Below are positions 46,802 through 56,016 of a DNA stretch of 64,000 nt, piece after piece. The notes beneath the pieces are model-generated. The model saw only the letters and a list, made by a program, of their open reading frames with translations. It was not told where the DNA came from and did no database searches. The stretch is from the NCBI RefSeq assembly GCF_001436115.1, contig NZ_AYZQ01000001.1:62001-126000 (forward strand), given 5' to 3'. A program made the position numbers and the translations under genes. Each line of letters starts with the position of its first letter. Within the stretch, counting starts at the first letter, position 1. Source of the stretch: Lacticaseibacillus brantae DSM 23927 (GTDB lineage: Bacteria > Bacillota > Bacilli > Lactobacillales > Lactobacillaceae).

Positions 46802-47569
46802 CTAAGCCCCCAATAGATCGACGGTGTCGAGTTCGACTGGGCAATGATCACTGCCCATGATATCGGTCAAAATTTTGGCATCGACCAACTTGTCTTGGAG
46901 CGGATTGCTCGTGACGAAATAGTCAATCCGCCACCCGGAGTTGTTTTTGCGGGCCGAGAAGCGATAGCTCCACCAAGAGTAGACCCCACCTAAGTCAGGA
47001 TAGAAATGGCGGAAGGTATCCGTGAAGCCAGCATTCAGTTGGCGGGTGAAGTCTTCGCGTTCTTCATCGGTGAAGCCGGCGTTTTTATGGTTAGTTTTAA
47101 AGTTCTTCAAGTCGATTTCTTCGTGGGCAACATTCAGGTCTCCACAATAAATCAACGGCTTCTTTGCCGCTAAAGTTTTGGTGTAGTCCAGGAAGGCTTG
47201 GTCCCAGGCTTGCCGGTAATCCAGGCGTTTGAGTTCTTGCCCGGAATTCGGGGTGTAAACTGTCATTAAATAGAAGTTTGGGTATTCAAGTGTAATGACG
47301 CGACCTTCTGTGTCGTGTTCCGGTAGGCCAATGCCATAAGTCACGGCCAGGGGTTCATGTTTGGTGAAAATAGCTGTGCCAGAATAACCCTTACGCTCGG
47401 CATAGTTAAAGTATTGATGGTAGCCTGGCAGATCGAGGTCGACTTGACCGGCTTGCATTTTAGTTTCCTGAAGACAGAACCAGTCTGCATCTAAGGCATT
47501 GAAAGTGTCCATGAAGTCTTTTTTTAAGACGGCCCGTAAGCCGTTAACATTCCAAGAAATAAATTTCAT
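46802..47569 (-). CDS. exoA: exodeoxyribonuclease III / AP endonuclease
   Basis: Cleaves abasic sites and trims DNA 3' ends. The 255-residue protein starts MKFISWNVNGLRA and has LQETKM with the metal glutamate, YCGDLNVAHEEIDL with catalytic aspartate and asparagine, and GSDHCPVEL with the catalytic histidine. Size matches ExoA. It lies near ung, its upstream partner in base excision repair, but on the other strand. The downstream exonuclease gene follows after one base. Confidence 0.97.
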   Translation of the reverse strand: MKFISWNVNGLRAVLKKDFMDTFNALDADWFCLQETKMQAGQVDLDLPGYHQYFNYAERKGYSGTAIFTKHEPLAVTYGIGLPEHDTEGRVITLEYPNFYLMTVYTPNSGQELKRLDYRQAWDQAFLDYTKTLAAKKPLIYCGDLNVAHEEIDLKNFKTNHKNAGFTDEEREDFTRQLNAGFTDTFRHFYPDLGGVYSWWSYRFSARKNNSGWRIDYFVTSNPLQDKLVDAKILTDIMGSDHCPVELDTVDLLGA

Positions 47570-47648
47570 TGTCGATTCCTCCGCTTATTGAATAGGTCTA
47601 GTGTACCAGATTTTGCGCCCAGCGCACGGTGTTCAAACGTTGAATCTA

Positions 47649-47657
47649 TGCTACACT
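47649..47657 (+). promoter_or_regulatory. murB extended -10 promoter
   Basis: TGC-TACACT, 34 bases before the murB start; no clear -35. Confidence 0.45.
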
Positions 47658-47690
47658 ACAAAAAGAGAATGAACGAAAGGAACTGGTCTT

Positions 47691-48587
47691 GTGGCAGACA
47701 AATTGCACGCGACTGCGATTGCTTTACTGAAAAACGAACCACTAAGCAAATATACATTTACTGAAACAGGAGGACCGGCTGACCAATTGGCTTTTCCACG
47801 CACGGTGGCGGAAGTCAAAATTCTTCTCGATTATGCGGCCGATGAACAGCTACCGGTCACAATTATTGGTAACGCCAGTAACCTCATCGTTAAAGATGGC
47901 GGGATTCGTGGCTTAACCATTATCTTGACTGCCATGCACGAAATTGAAACCGTTGGCGAGCGTATCGTCGCCCAAGCCGGCGCCCGTTTGATTGACACGA
48001 CTGAGGTGGCATACGAAGCCGGATTAACTGGCTTAGAATTTGCTGCTGGCATTCCGGGCAGTATTGGCGGGGCCGTTTTTATGAACGCTGGGGCCTATGG
48101 CGGTGAAGTCGAAACTGTCATTGAAAGCGTCGATGTGATTACTGCCGATGGCAACTTGAAGACTTATCAGCATGATGAGATGCAGTTCGCCTATCGCCAT
48201 AGTCTAGTTCAAGACACTGGCGAAATGGTCTTAGCCGCCACGTTCAAGTTACAGCCTGGGGACAAGCCCACCATCCGCACCGAAATGGATCGGCTCAACG
48301 CTTTGCGGGCCGCTAAGCAACCCCTGGAGTATCCATCTTGTGGATCGGTCTTCAAACGGCCAACGGGTTATTTTGTCGGGCCCTTAATTCAAAAAGCTGG
48401 CTTGCAGGGTCATATTCTTGGGGGCGCGCAGATTTCAACGAAGCACGCTGGTTTTATCGTGAATATCAATCACGCGACGGCAACCGATTATCTTGATATG
48501 ATTCATCTTATCCAGCAAACGGTGAAAGCTGACTCGAATGTGAGTCTAGAGCCTGAAGTGCGGATTATTGGTGAAGATAAACGTTAA
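47691..48587 (+). CDS. murB: UDP-N-acetylmuramate dehydrogenase
   Basis: FAD enzyme that reduces UDP-GlcNAc-enolpyruvate to UDP-MurNAc for peptidoglycan. The 298-residue protein has the FAD motif IGNASNLIV, the AGIPGSIGGAVFMNAGAYG signature, YPSCGSVFKRP with the proton-donor serine, and ISTKHAGF. The type IIb layout (shorter, without the tyrosine loop) is usual for Gram-positives. It starts with GTG after GAAAGGAA. The antiporter gene follows after 21 bases. Confidence 0.96.
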   Translation: MADKLHATAIALLKNEPLSKYTFTETGGPADQLAFPRTVAEVKILLDYAADEQLPVTIIGNASNLIVKDGGIRGLTIILTAMHEIETVGERIVAQAGARLIDTTEVAYEAGLTGLEFAAGIPGSIGGAVFMNAGAYGGEVETVIESVDVITADGNLKTYQHDEMQFAYRHSLVQDTGEMVLAATFKLQPGDKPTIRTEMDRLNALRAAKQPLEYPSCGSVFKRPTGYFVGPLIQKAGLQGHILGGAQISTKHAGFIVNINHATATDYLDMIHLIQQTVKADSNVSLEPEVRIIGEDKR

Positions 48588-48608
48588 CATAGAGAGGGGA
48601 GTGGACGA

Positions 48609-50705
48609 ATGCATTTAGTCGAGGCAGTGATTCTATTAGTGACCTTGGTCATTATTTCAAACGTCCTCAGCCACTACATCGTGGCCATTCCGGTCTCATT
48701 GATTCAAACCGCTTTAGGCTTAGGTCTGGCTTTAATTTTTCATTTAGAAATCAACATGGCCACCGATTGGTTCATGCTGTTGTTCATTGCACCATTGCTG
48801 TTCAATGATGGCCGCCATTTCCCACGGCAAGAGCTGTGGAAGCTGCGCGGGCCAATTGTGGCTAATGCGATTTTCTTGGTCTTTACCACGACGCTTTTGG
48901 GCGGTCTGTTTATTCACTGGATTGTCCCCAAAATGCCGTTGTCAGCAGCTTTCGCCTTGTCAGCCATTATTTCACCAACGGATCCGATTGCTGTGCAATC
49001 ACTGGCAAAGCGGGTTCATTTACCCAGTGAGGTACTACATTTAGTCAGTGGCGAAAGCTTGATTAATGATGCCAGCGGCCTAATTGGATTCAAGTATGGG
49101 ATTGCGGCGACGATGTCGGGTGTATTTGTCTTTCGAGACGCTGCTGTGGATTTCTTATATATTTCCATTGTGGGGGCCATTGCCGGGGCCGTTTTGATGT
49201 TACTCATCAATTTAGTCCGCCGCTGGCTATTGCGACAGGGGATAAACGACACGACCTTGCATACGATTCTGCAGATTGTGACGCCGTTTGTGATTTTCTT
49301 ACTCGTGGATGAAGGGCTACAAGCGTCAGGCGTGATTGCAGTTGTTGTGGCCGGGCTATTGAACAACGCTCGCAGTAACCGCTACATTGCCGCGCTTCCC
49401 GAGCTACGAATTGTAACTGAAAGAACCTGGTCGTTGCTAGTCTATTTGTTGAATGGGATAATTTTCCTGATTTTGGGAATTGAATTGCCCCTGGCCATGC
49501 ACGATATCATTGAAAATCATGAGATCAATACCTGGCAGGCGTTTGGCTATGCCGTGCTTGTCTACCTTGCAGTCTTGGGCATCCGAGTCGTCTGGACTTA
49601 CGGCTATATGTGGGCGCAGTCCCTCAATCACACGGCTGAAGTCAAGCCCAGTCTCAGAACAGCCTTGCTTTCAGGAATTTCTGGAGTTCGGGGTGCCATT
49701 ACGCTGGTCGGGGTCTTGGCCGTCCCGTTGTTGTTACAAAATGGGTCCGCATTTCCAGAACGGGGCTTGATGCTTTTTATCGCCGCCAATGTGGTTGTCT
49801 TGAGTTTGGTTGTGGCGGTCATCACACTGCCGATTATCACCAAAGCTTGGACGCCTTTACAATTGCGGGGGTCAGATTTTGAAGACAACGAGTCTGATGA
49901 TGATCAGGACGTGCGCCAGCTAACTGAGGACCAAGCCAAAAAATATATTTACCAAACGGCCGTCCGGCGGTTGGAATCGGAGCGACGGGAAGAGAATCAA
50001 AAACCCGTGCTTGATTTGATCAGCGAGTATCAAGCGTTGATTCGCCGAATTGAGCTTCAAGAAGATACCAGTGATGATATTCCACCGCTGGTACAAGATG
50101 AAATTGACCTGCGCCGAGTCGGCATTGAAGGTGAGTTACAGACCCTAGCTGAAATGTGGGAAACGCACGAGATTTCGGTTCGAACTCATCGGCGTTTTAA
50201 GCGCTCATTAGAACAGCGGCTGAGAGAACTCACGGCCTTAGCCCGTCACAAAGGGCGCCCGTCAATTCACATTACCTTTGATCGATTTATGGTGCTCACA
50301 CAGCATTGGTTGAACCTACTGCGCGAAACCGGCCGCTTACGGTGGTTATATAAAGAACAACTCTTTGCAGAAAAAGAATTGGCCAAAGGTGGCCTCAAGC
50401 ATCTTTCAAGTTATCTGAAGCAACCAGAAGTGCGTAAGCACAATTACAATCGCCAAGTGATTTACACGTTGATTATTCAATATCGGAATCGCATTGCCAG
50501 TGTCAAAGACTTGGGTCAGCACAAAACCACAGTCTACGATCACGAACTGCAACGGTTGCGGGCGATTGCCTTTGCAGCTGAACGCACAGCCATTCATGAT
50601 TTAGCGGAGCAAGGCTACCTTGGGACGACCATGGCCCAACGGCTCAGCTCTAGTGTCAATTTCTCAGAAAATGCGACGAATTTGACCACCGTCGAAGATG
50701 TGTAA
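48609..50705 (+). CDS. CPA1 family Na+(K+)/H+ antiporter
   Basis: A 698-residue transporter. The first 420 residues hold about 12 membrane segments with the CPA1 motifs IISPTDPIAV (ion-binding aspartate), GESLINDASG and GISGVRGAITLVG. The remaining 280 residues form a charged cytoplasmic region, predicted helical, as in NhaP-like and YjcE proteins. Role inferred: pH and sodium homeostasis. It follows murB closely and ends in a strong terminator. Confidence 0.92.
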   Translation: MHLVEAVILLVTLVIISNVLSHYIVAIPVSLIQTALGLGLALIFHLEINMATDWFMLLFIAPLLFNDGRHFPRQELWKLRGPIVANAIFLVFTTTLLGGLFIHWIVPKMPLSAAFALSAIISPTDPIAVQSLAKRVHLPSEVLHLVSGESLINDASGLIGFKYGIAATMSGVFVFRDAAVDFLYISIVGAIAGAVLMLLINLVRRWLLRQGINDTTLHTILQIVTPFVIFLLVDEGLQASGVIAVVVAGLLNNARSNRYIAALPELRIVTERTWSLLVYLLNGIIFLILGIELPLAMHDIIENHEINTWQAFGYAVLVYLAVLGIRVVWTYGYMWAQSLNHTAEVKPSLRTALLSGISGVRGAITLVGVLAVPLLLQNGSAFPERGLMLFIAANVVVLSLVVAVITLPIITKAWTPLQLRGSDFEDNESDDDQDVRQLTEDQAKKYIYQTAVRRLESERREENQKPVLDLISEYQALIRRIELQEDTSDDIPPLVQDEIDLRRVGIEGELQTLAEMWETHEISVRTHRRFKRSLEQRLRELTALARHKGRPSIHITFDRFMVLTQHWLNLLRETGRLRWLYKEQLFAEKELAKGGLKHLSSYLKQPEVRKHNYNRQVIYTLIIQYRNRIASVKDLGQHKTTVYDHELQRLRAIAFAAERTAIHDLAEQGYLGTTMAQRLSSSVNFSENATNLTTVEDV

Positions 50706-50718
50706 ATTGTTTATCTGA

Positions 50719-50759
50719 GCCTAAGTTTCGACAACCCGTCGGGACTTAGGCTTTTTTTT
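50719..50759 (+). terminator. terminator after the antiporter gene
   Basis: GCCTAAGT and ACTTAGGC pair with inner pairing (CGACAACCCGTCG) and are followed by eight T. Confidence 0.88.
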
Positions 50760-50778
50760 GGTTTAAAAGCCAGATGGC

Positions 50779-50806
50779 TTGAAAATCACGGCCGGCTCAG
50801 TATAAT
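50779..50806 (+). promoter_or_regulatory. promoter of the cupin regulator-pot operon
   Basis: TTGAAA and TATAAT are separated by 16 bases. Confidence 0.75.
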
Positions 50807-50819
50807 TGTTTACGAGTAT

Positions 50820-50849
50820 TAAACTTAAAGTTTAGTTTAACGAAACTTT
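50820..50849. promoter_or_regulatory. operator-like dyads before the cupin regulator gene
   Basis: TAAACTT-A-AAGTTTA (50820-50834) is a perfect palindrome. It overlaps a second dyad AAAGTTT/AAACTTT (50827-50849). Both lie just downstream of the -10, a typical place for autorepression by the XRE-cupin protein. Confidence 0.55.
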
Positions 50850-50861
50850 TGGGGGTGGCAC

Positions 50862-51401
50862 ATGGACATTGGGCAGAAAATTCGCGATCTGAGAATTCGC
50901 AAAAATTTGACCCAAGAAGAATTGGGTGAACGGACTGACTTATCAAAGGGATATATTTCGCAACTTGAACACAATCAAAGTTCGCCATCGATGGAGACAT
51001 TTTTTGATATTTTGAACGTTTTGGGCCAAACACCGGCCGACTTCTTCAATGATGCGGCGCCAAGCCAATTGGTTTATCGTCAGGCCGATCAAACGGTCTA
51101 CGATGATGATGAGAAAGGCTATTCGTTGCGGTGGCTGGTCCCAGAGAGCAATGAGAACGAGATGGAGCCGGTCCTCATCACCTTTGAGCCTGATGGGACG
51201 TTCAAAACGTTTGAGCCATCGCCGGCAGAAACGTTTATCTATGTCGTTTCTGGACAGATTAGTCTGCAACTTGGTGAAGATGAATATATTGCCAAACGGG
51301 GCGAGACGATTTATTTCCATGCGACTAAGCAGCATCAAATTCATAATCATTCAACGGGCAAGAGCGTCTGCATTCTCGTCGCGACCGCCTCATATTTATA
51401 A
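50862..51401 (+). CDS. XRE-cupin transcriptional regulator of the polyamine transporter
   Basis: A 179-residue protein with an N-terminal XRE helix-turn-helix (residues 7-60, NLTQEELGERTDLSKGYISQ) and a C-terminal cupin fold (about 105-178, with HATKQHQIHN). The PuuR-like class commonly senses polyamines or related ligands through the cupin. It lies 18 bases before potA in the same orientation, an arrangement common in Firmicutes, so it most likely controls potABCD. Confidence 0.9.
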   Translation: MDIGQKIRDLRIRKNLTQEELGERTDLSKGYISQLEHNQSSPSMETFFDILNVLGQTPADFFNDAAPSQLVYRQADQTVYDDDEKGYSLRWLVPESNENEMEPVLITFEPDGTFKTFEPSPAETFIYVVSGQISLQLGEDEYIAKRGETIYFHATKQHQIHNHSTGKSVCILVATASYL

Positions 51402-51419
51402 AAAGAGGAAGTGTATGGA

Positions 51420-52511
51420 GTGAGTGAAGTTATTGTTGAGTTAAAGCACGTCAACAAAATGTATGGGCAGACGGTGGTCTTGAAAGATATCAATATCGAG
51501 ATTGAACAGGGCAAGTTTTACACCTTGTTGGGGCCATCAGGCAGTGGTAAAACAACAATTTTGCGGGCCATTGCCGGTTTTTTGGATGTGACTGAGGGCG
51601 ACGTTCTGTTCGAAGGTAAACGCATTAATGACGTGCCGGCTAACGAGCGCAAGGTTAACACAGTCTTTCAAGATTACGCGTTATTTCCGCATATGAATGT
51701 TTTTGATAACGTGGCTTATGGGCTACGCATTCGTAAAGTTAAAAAAGACGACATCAAAAATCGAGTTGAAGCAGCTCTCAAAATGGTGCGCTTAACTGGT
51801 TATGATAGCCGCGAAATTTCTGAATTATCAGGGGGCCAACAACAGCGGGTGGCGATTGCACGAGCGATTGTGTTAGAACCGCAAGTCCTGTTGCTGGATG
51901 AGCCTTTGTCGGCATTAGACGCAAAACTCCGTAAAGACATGCAATATGAACTGCGAGAACTGCAACAACGTTTGGGCATCACGTTCTTATTTGTGACTCA
52001 TGATCAAGAAGAAGCCTTGGCTTTGTCAGATGAAATTTTTGTCATGAATGACGGGAAAGTTCAACAGTCAGGGACGCCAGTTGATATTTACGATGAACCG
52101 ATTAATCATTTTGTGGCGGACTTCATTGGCGAAAGTAACATTATCGCCGGTCACATGATTGGTGACTATCGGGTAGAATTTAACGGTAAAGAATTCGACA
52201 GTGTGGACGCGGGGATGAAGCCAAATGAACCGGTTGAAGTTGTCCTGCGGCCAGAAGACTTGGATATTACGCCGGTGGGTGAGGGTAAGGTGACCGTTGA
52301 AGTTGATACGCAACTATTCCGCGGCGACTACTATGAAATCGTGGCTTATGACCGTTTGGGCAATGAATGGTTGGTCCACTCCACCAATCCCGCCAAGGAC
52401 GGTGAAACCGTTGACCTGACTTTCGACGCTGAAGATATTCACGTTATGCGGTTGAATGAATCTGAAGAAGACTTTGATGCCCGGCTTGAGAGTTACGAAG
52501 GCGACGAATAG
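51420..52511 (+). CDS. potA: spermidine/putrescine ABC transporter ATP-binding protein
   Basis: A 363-residue ATPase with Walker [10 protein letters not shown], signature LSGGQQQR, Walker B LLLDEPL and a C-terminal TOBE domain (about 280-355). The GTG at 51420 gives MSEVIVELK and lies nine bases after AGAGGAA. A GTG at 51411 would leave no room for a ribosome binding site. It energises the PotB-PotC channel. It is encoded with all four transporter parts in one operon. Confidence 0.95.
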   Translation: MSEVIVELKHVNKMYGQTVVLKDINIEIEQGKFYTLLGPSGSGKTTILRAIAGFLDVTEGDVLFEGKRINDVPANERKVNTVFQDYALFPHMNVFDNVAYGLRIRKVKKDDIKNRVEAALKMVRLTGYDSREISELSGGQQQRVAIARAIVLEPQVLLLDEPLSALDAKLRKDMQYELRELQQRLGITFLFVTHDQEEALALSDEIFVMNDGKVQQSGTPVDIYDEPINHFVADFIGESNIIAGHMIGDYRVEFNGKEFDSVDAGMKPNEPVEVVLRPEDLDITPVGEGKVTVEVDTQLFRGDYYEIVAYDRLGNEWLVHSTNPAKDGETVDLTFDAEDIHVMRLNESEEDFDARLESYEGDE

Positions 52512-52521
52512 GAGGGGTACG

Positions 52522-53346
52522 ATGAAAAAATCTACAAACGCGGCGTACTACATCCCCTACGGTTTCTGGTTGATTTTCTTCGTCATTGCCCCAGTGGTGC
52601 TGATCATTTATCAATCCTTCTTTGATATTAACGGCCATTTCACGCTGAGCAATTATCAGACCTACTTTTCTTCGGGGACTTACATCTTGATGACCGTGAA
52701 TTCGGTTTGGTATGCCTTTGTAATCACATTCTTTACGCTTTTGGTTTCGTATCCAACGGCTTATTTTCTGCATTACACCAAGCACAAGCAATTGTGGTTA
52801 CTGCTGATCATTCTGCCGACCTGGATTAACTTATTACTCAAAGCCTATGCGTTTATCGGAATTTTTAGCCAGGATGGTGGCATTAATTCGTTCTTAGGAT
52901 TATTCGGTATCCCAGCCCAACAAATTCTGTTCACAGATTTTAGTTTTATCTTTGTGGCGGCCTATATTGAAATTCCGTTTATGATTCTGCCAATCTTTAA
53001 CTCAGTCGAAGAACTGAATGAAGGTTTAGTCAATGCGAGCCGAGATCTAGGCGCTAGCAGCTGGCAAACCTTCCGCCAAGTGATTGTGCCAATGACGATG
53101 AGTGGCGTGAAGGCCGGTGTGCAGGCGGTCTTCATTCCCTCACTGAGTCTCTTTATGATTACCCGATTGATTGGCGGTAATCGCGTCATTACGCTGGGGA
53201 CGGCGATTGAAGAACATTTCTTGACCACGATGAATTGGGGGATGGGTTCAACCATCGGCGTCGTTTTGATTGTGGCAATGTTTATCATCATGTTCCTGAC
53301 TGGCGAACGAAATCACCATCGGAAGGAGGCTCGCCATGAAAACTAA
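52522..53346 (+). CDS. potB: spermidine/putrescine ABC transporter permease PotB
   Basis: A 274-residue permease with six membrane segments and the EAA loop NASRDLGASSWQTFRQVIVP. The ATG at 52522 follows AGGAGGGG, 10 bases after potA. The first segment (FWLIFFVIAPVVLIIYQSFF) is typical of PotB. It overlaps potC by 11 bases. Confidence 0.95.
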   Translation: MKKSTNAAYYIPYGFWLIFFVIAPVVLIIYQSFFDINGHFTLSNYQTYFSSGTYILMTVNSVWYAFVITFFTLLVSYPTAYFLHYTKHKQLWLLLIILPTWINLLLKAYAFIGIFSQDGGINSFLGLFGIPAQQILFTDFSFIFVAAYIEIPFMILPIFNSVEELNEGLVNASRDLGASSWQTFRQVIVPMTMSGVKAGVQAVFIPSLSLFMITRLIGGNRVITLGTAIEEHFLTTMNWGMGSTIGVVLIVAMFIIMFLTGERNHHRKEARHEN

Positions 53347-54175
53347 ATTTAAATGGTCTCATCTCTATTTAGTGATTGTTTTTATCCTTTTGTATCTGCC
53401 GATCATGTACCTCATCACCTATTCGTTCTCTGATGGCAGTCGGATGACTAATTTTACCGGCTTTACTTTTAAGCATTATGCCGCCTTATTCGCGGACACT
53501 CGGATGATTCAAATCGTGATTGATACGTTATTGGTCGCGCTCTTGTCTTCGTTGGTGGCGACTATTATCGGCACATTGGGGGCCATGGCCATTAACACGA
53601 CATCTCGCAGTGTCGTGCGGAATAGTGTGCTTTCATTGAATAATATTTTGATGGTTAGTCCCGACGTCATCATTGGGGCGAGCTTCTTAATCTTCTATAC
53701 TGCCCTAAAAATTCCACTTGGATTTGGTTCGGTCCTGATGAGCCATATTGCTTTCTCTATTCCAATTGTGGTCTTAATGGTCTTGCCGAAATTGCAGGAA
53801 ATGAGCCAGTCAATGTTGGACGCAGCCCGAGACTTGGGCTCAACAAATGGCCAAATTATTTCGCGGGTCATTTTTCCGTTCATCACCCCCGGCATTTTCT
53901 CCGGTTTCTTCATGGCTTTCACTTATTCCTTGGATGACTTTGCGGTGACGTTCTTCGTCACCGGGAACGGCTTCCAAACCTTGTCTGTTGAAATCTATGC
54001 GCGGGCACGGCAAGGGATTGATCTTGAAATTAACGCGTTGTCAGGAGTGATGTTTATCTTTGCCCTCTTGTTGGTGGTCGGGTATTACTTCATTCAAACC
54101 AACAACCAGTCGCGTAAAGCCAAACACCAAGCACTCGAAGAAAGTGAGGCGTTAGCACATGAAACGACTCATTAG
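53336..54175 (+). CDS. potC: spermidine/putrescine ABC transporter permease PotC
   Basis: A 279-residue permease with six membrane segments and the EAA loop DAARDLGSTNGQIISRVIFP. AAGGAGG precedes the ATG inside the end of potB. YSLDDFAVTFFVTG near the C-terminus is a conserved PotC stretch. It overlaps potD by 17 bases, so all four pot genes are translationally linked. Confidence 0.95.
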   Translation: MKTKFKWSHLYLVIVFILLYLPIMYLITYSFSDGSRMTNFTGFTFKHYAALFADTRMIQIVIDTLLVALLSSLVATIIGTLGAMAINTTSRSVVRNSVLSLNNILMVSPDVIIGASFLIFYTALKIPLGFGSVLMSHIAFSIPIVVLMVLPKLQEMSQSMLDAARDLGSTNGQIISRVIFPFITPGIFSGFFMAFTYSLDDFAVTFFVTGNGFQTLSVEIYARARQGIDLEINALSGVMFIFALLLVVGYYFIQTNNQSRKAKHQALEESEALAHETTH

Positions 54176-55232
54176 TTTGGCTGTCTTGATTCTGGCCATT
54201 TCATTAGGACTAGGCTTGTGGAGTCAGAATTTACAGAAGTCTCAAGGCGCCACCGGGGACAACACGTTAAACTTTGCTAACTGGGGCGATTATATTGACC
54301 CAGCGTTGATCACCAAGTTTGAGAAGGAGACTGGGTATCATATTAATCTGGAAACCTTTGATTCGAACGAAGCCATGTTTACCAAAATTCAGCAGGGCGG
54401 TACCAGTTATGACTTAACGGTGCCTTCTGAATATATGATTGAAAAGATGAAAAAGGCGAACCTCTTGGTGCCGTTGGACCATAAGCGCCTAACCGGGTTG
54501 AAAAACTATGGCTCGCAATTTATGAATAAGAGTTTTGATCCCGGGAACAAATACAGTGTGCCTTATTTTTGGGGGACGCTCGGGATTATTTATAATGACA
54601 AATTCGTCAAAGCGGGCGAAATCCAACACTGGGATGACTTATGGAATCCACGCTACAAAAACAGCATCATGCTGATTGACTCCGCCCGCGATATTCTCGG
54701 TTTTTCACTGGTGTCACTTGGTAAGTCGATGAATACGACTGACGCGCCAACACTTCAGGCAGCCAAAGGCAAACTCGATGAATTGGCGCCGAATGTGAAG
54801 GCGGTGGTTGCGGATGAAATCAAAATGTACATGGCTGAAAATGAAGCACCTTTAGCTGTGGATTGGTCGGGTGAAGCCGCCGATATGTTGGCCAACAATA
54901 AGCATTTGCATTACGTGGTGCCAAGCGAGGGCAGTAATTTGTGGTTTGATAACCTGGTGATTCCAAAGACGGCGAAGCATTATAAAGCCATCTATGCGTT
55001 CTTAAACTTTATGTCGCAACCAAAGAATGCGGCTCAGAATGCTGAATACGTGGGTTATGCGACACCAAATGCCAAAGCTAAGGCCCTTTTGCCAAAGGCT
55101 GTGCGTGATGATCGTCAGTTCTATCCCGACAATCAAACCATGGCACATTTGCAAACTTATGCAGATCTCAGTCCCAAGACTGTTGGCTTGTACAATGACC
55201 TTTTCCTTGAATTTAAGATGTACAGAAAGTAG
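54159..55232 (+). CDS. potD: spermidine/putrescine-binding protein PotD
   Basis: A 357-residue extracellular binding protein. The mature part starts NTLNFANWGDYIDPALITKFEKE, a PotD hallmark, and has YSVPYFWGTLGIIYN and AVDWSGEAADML. The N-terminus (KRLISLAVLILAISLGLGLW) is a signal or anchor segment without a lipobox cysteine, unlike many Gram-positive PotD lipoproteins. It may stay anchored by this helix. It ends the operon before a strong terminator. Confidence 0.94.
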   Translation: MKRLISLAVLILAISLGLGLWSQNLQKSQGATGDNTLNFANWGDYIDPALITKFEKETGYHINLETFDSNEAMFTKIQQGGTSYDLTVPSEYMIEKMKKANLLVPLDHKRLTGLKNYGSQFMNKSFDPGNKYSVPYFWGTLGIIYNDKFVKAGEIQHWDDLWNPRYKNSIMLIDSARDILGFSLVSLGKSMNTTDAPTLQAAKGKLDELAPNVKAVVADEIKMYMAENEAPLAVDWSGEAADMLANNKHLHYVVPSEGSNLWFDNLVIPKTAKHYKAIYAFLNFMSQPKNAAQNAEYVGYATPNAKAKALLPKAVRDDRQFYPDNQTMAHLQTYADLSPKTVGLYNDLFLEFKMYRK

Positions 55233-55242
55233 CAATGACTAC

Positions 55243-55280
55243 AAAAAAGCCCTGCTGGAATCGCCAGCAGGGCTTTTTTT
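55243..55280. terminator. bidirectional terminator between potD and the DUF1361 gene
   Basis: A perfect stem AAAAAAGCCCTGCTGG with its complement around AATCG, with A and T runs. Confidence 0.92.
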
Positions 55281-55284
55281 GTCG

Positions 55285-55926
55285 TCATTCTTCTGATTGA
55301 GCGTGTTGGCTCAAGACGATTAGGCCATAGCCGGCCATTTGGACGGCAAAAATGATGAGAGTGAAAATCCACATTCGCGGTGACCACATCGTTAAAATCC
55401 GATTCATAATCCAGTCAGGCATGAGCAGATAAACCGTGTGGATGCGCAGGAATCGCCCGATGTATATCCCCAGACTGCTTAAGAAGAAGACCGTTGGAAC
55501 CAACCAAAATACCATTCGTGGCCGCTTAAAGCGCCGACTAATGGCGGCCACCACGCTTTGAACGCTGAGAAAGCCGCCAACTGTGCCGAGACCAACGGCA
55601 AGGACTAACTCGGCAAACTTGAACCAGACACGTGGGGAATTAACTAGTAGCATGGTGGTCGGCGAGTAGGCGTCAAGCAACGTCAGATGCACCAGATCAG
55701 TCAATAAGTATGGGGCATTAGGTAGAAACAGCATCCAGATGACTAACAAAGGATAGAAGAGCCAAGGCGAACGCTTCTCAGTCAGCCAGAAGCCGATTTC
55801 CACCGGAATATAGGCCAACAAGAGATTGAGACTTAAGAAGTCATAATGCCCATGTTCGAATAGAACTAAGTAGACAATGCTAATCCAAAAGAGGCCGCGG
55901 AACAGCCATTTTGTCCGTGTATTCAC
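55285..55926 (-). CDS. DUF1361 family membrane protein
   Basis: A 213-residue protein with six hydrophobic segments. The second-to-third segment region PWLFYPLLVIWMLFLPNAPY followed by LLTDLVHL is the DUF1361 signature found in Firmicutes. Function unknown. It is transcribed on the minus strand between potD and cdaA, with its stop next to the bidirectional terminator. Confidence 0.85.
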   Translation of the reverse strand: MNTRTKWLFRGLFWISIVYLVLFEHGHYDFLSLNLLLAYIPVEIGFWLTEKRSPWLFYPLLVIWMLFLPNAPYLLTDLVHLTLLDAYSPTTMLLVNSPRVWFKFAELVLAVGLGTVGGFLSVQSVVAAISRRFKRPRMVFWLVPTVFFLSSLGIYIGRFLRIHTVYLLMPDWIMNRILTMWSPRMWIFTLIIFAVQMAGYGLIVLSQHAQSEE

Positions 55927-55970
55927 AATTTCACCCCACTAATTTCCGCCCTCAATTATACGTTTGTTCG

Positions 55971-55979
55971 TGGTATAAT
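55971..55979 (+). promoter_or_regulatory. cdaA extended -10 promoter
   Basis: TGG-TATAAT, 37 bases before the cdaA ATG; the -35 is weak. Confidence 0.65.
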
Positions 55980-56016
55980 GTAATTACGTTTTACATAAAA
56001 AATTGGAGGACGACGT

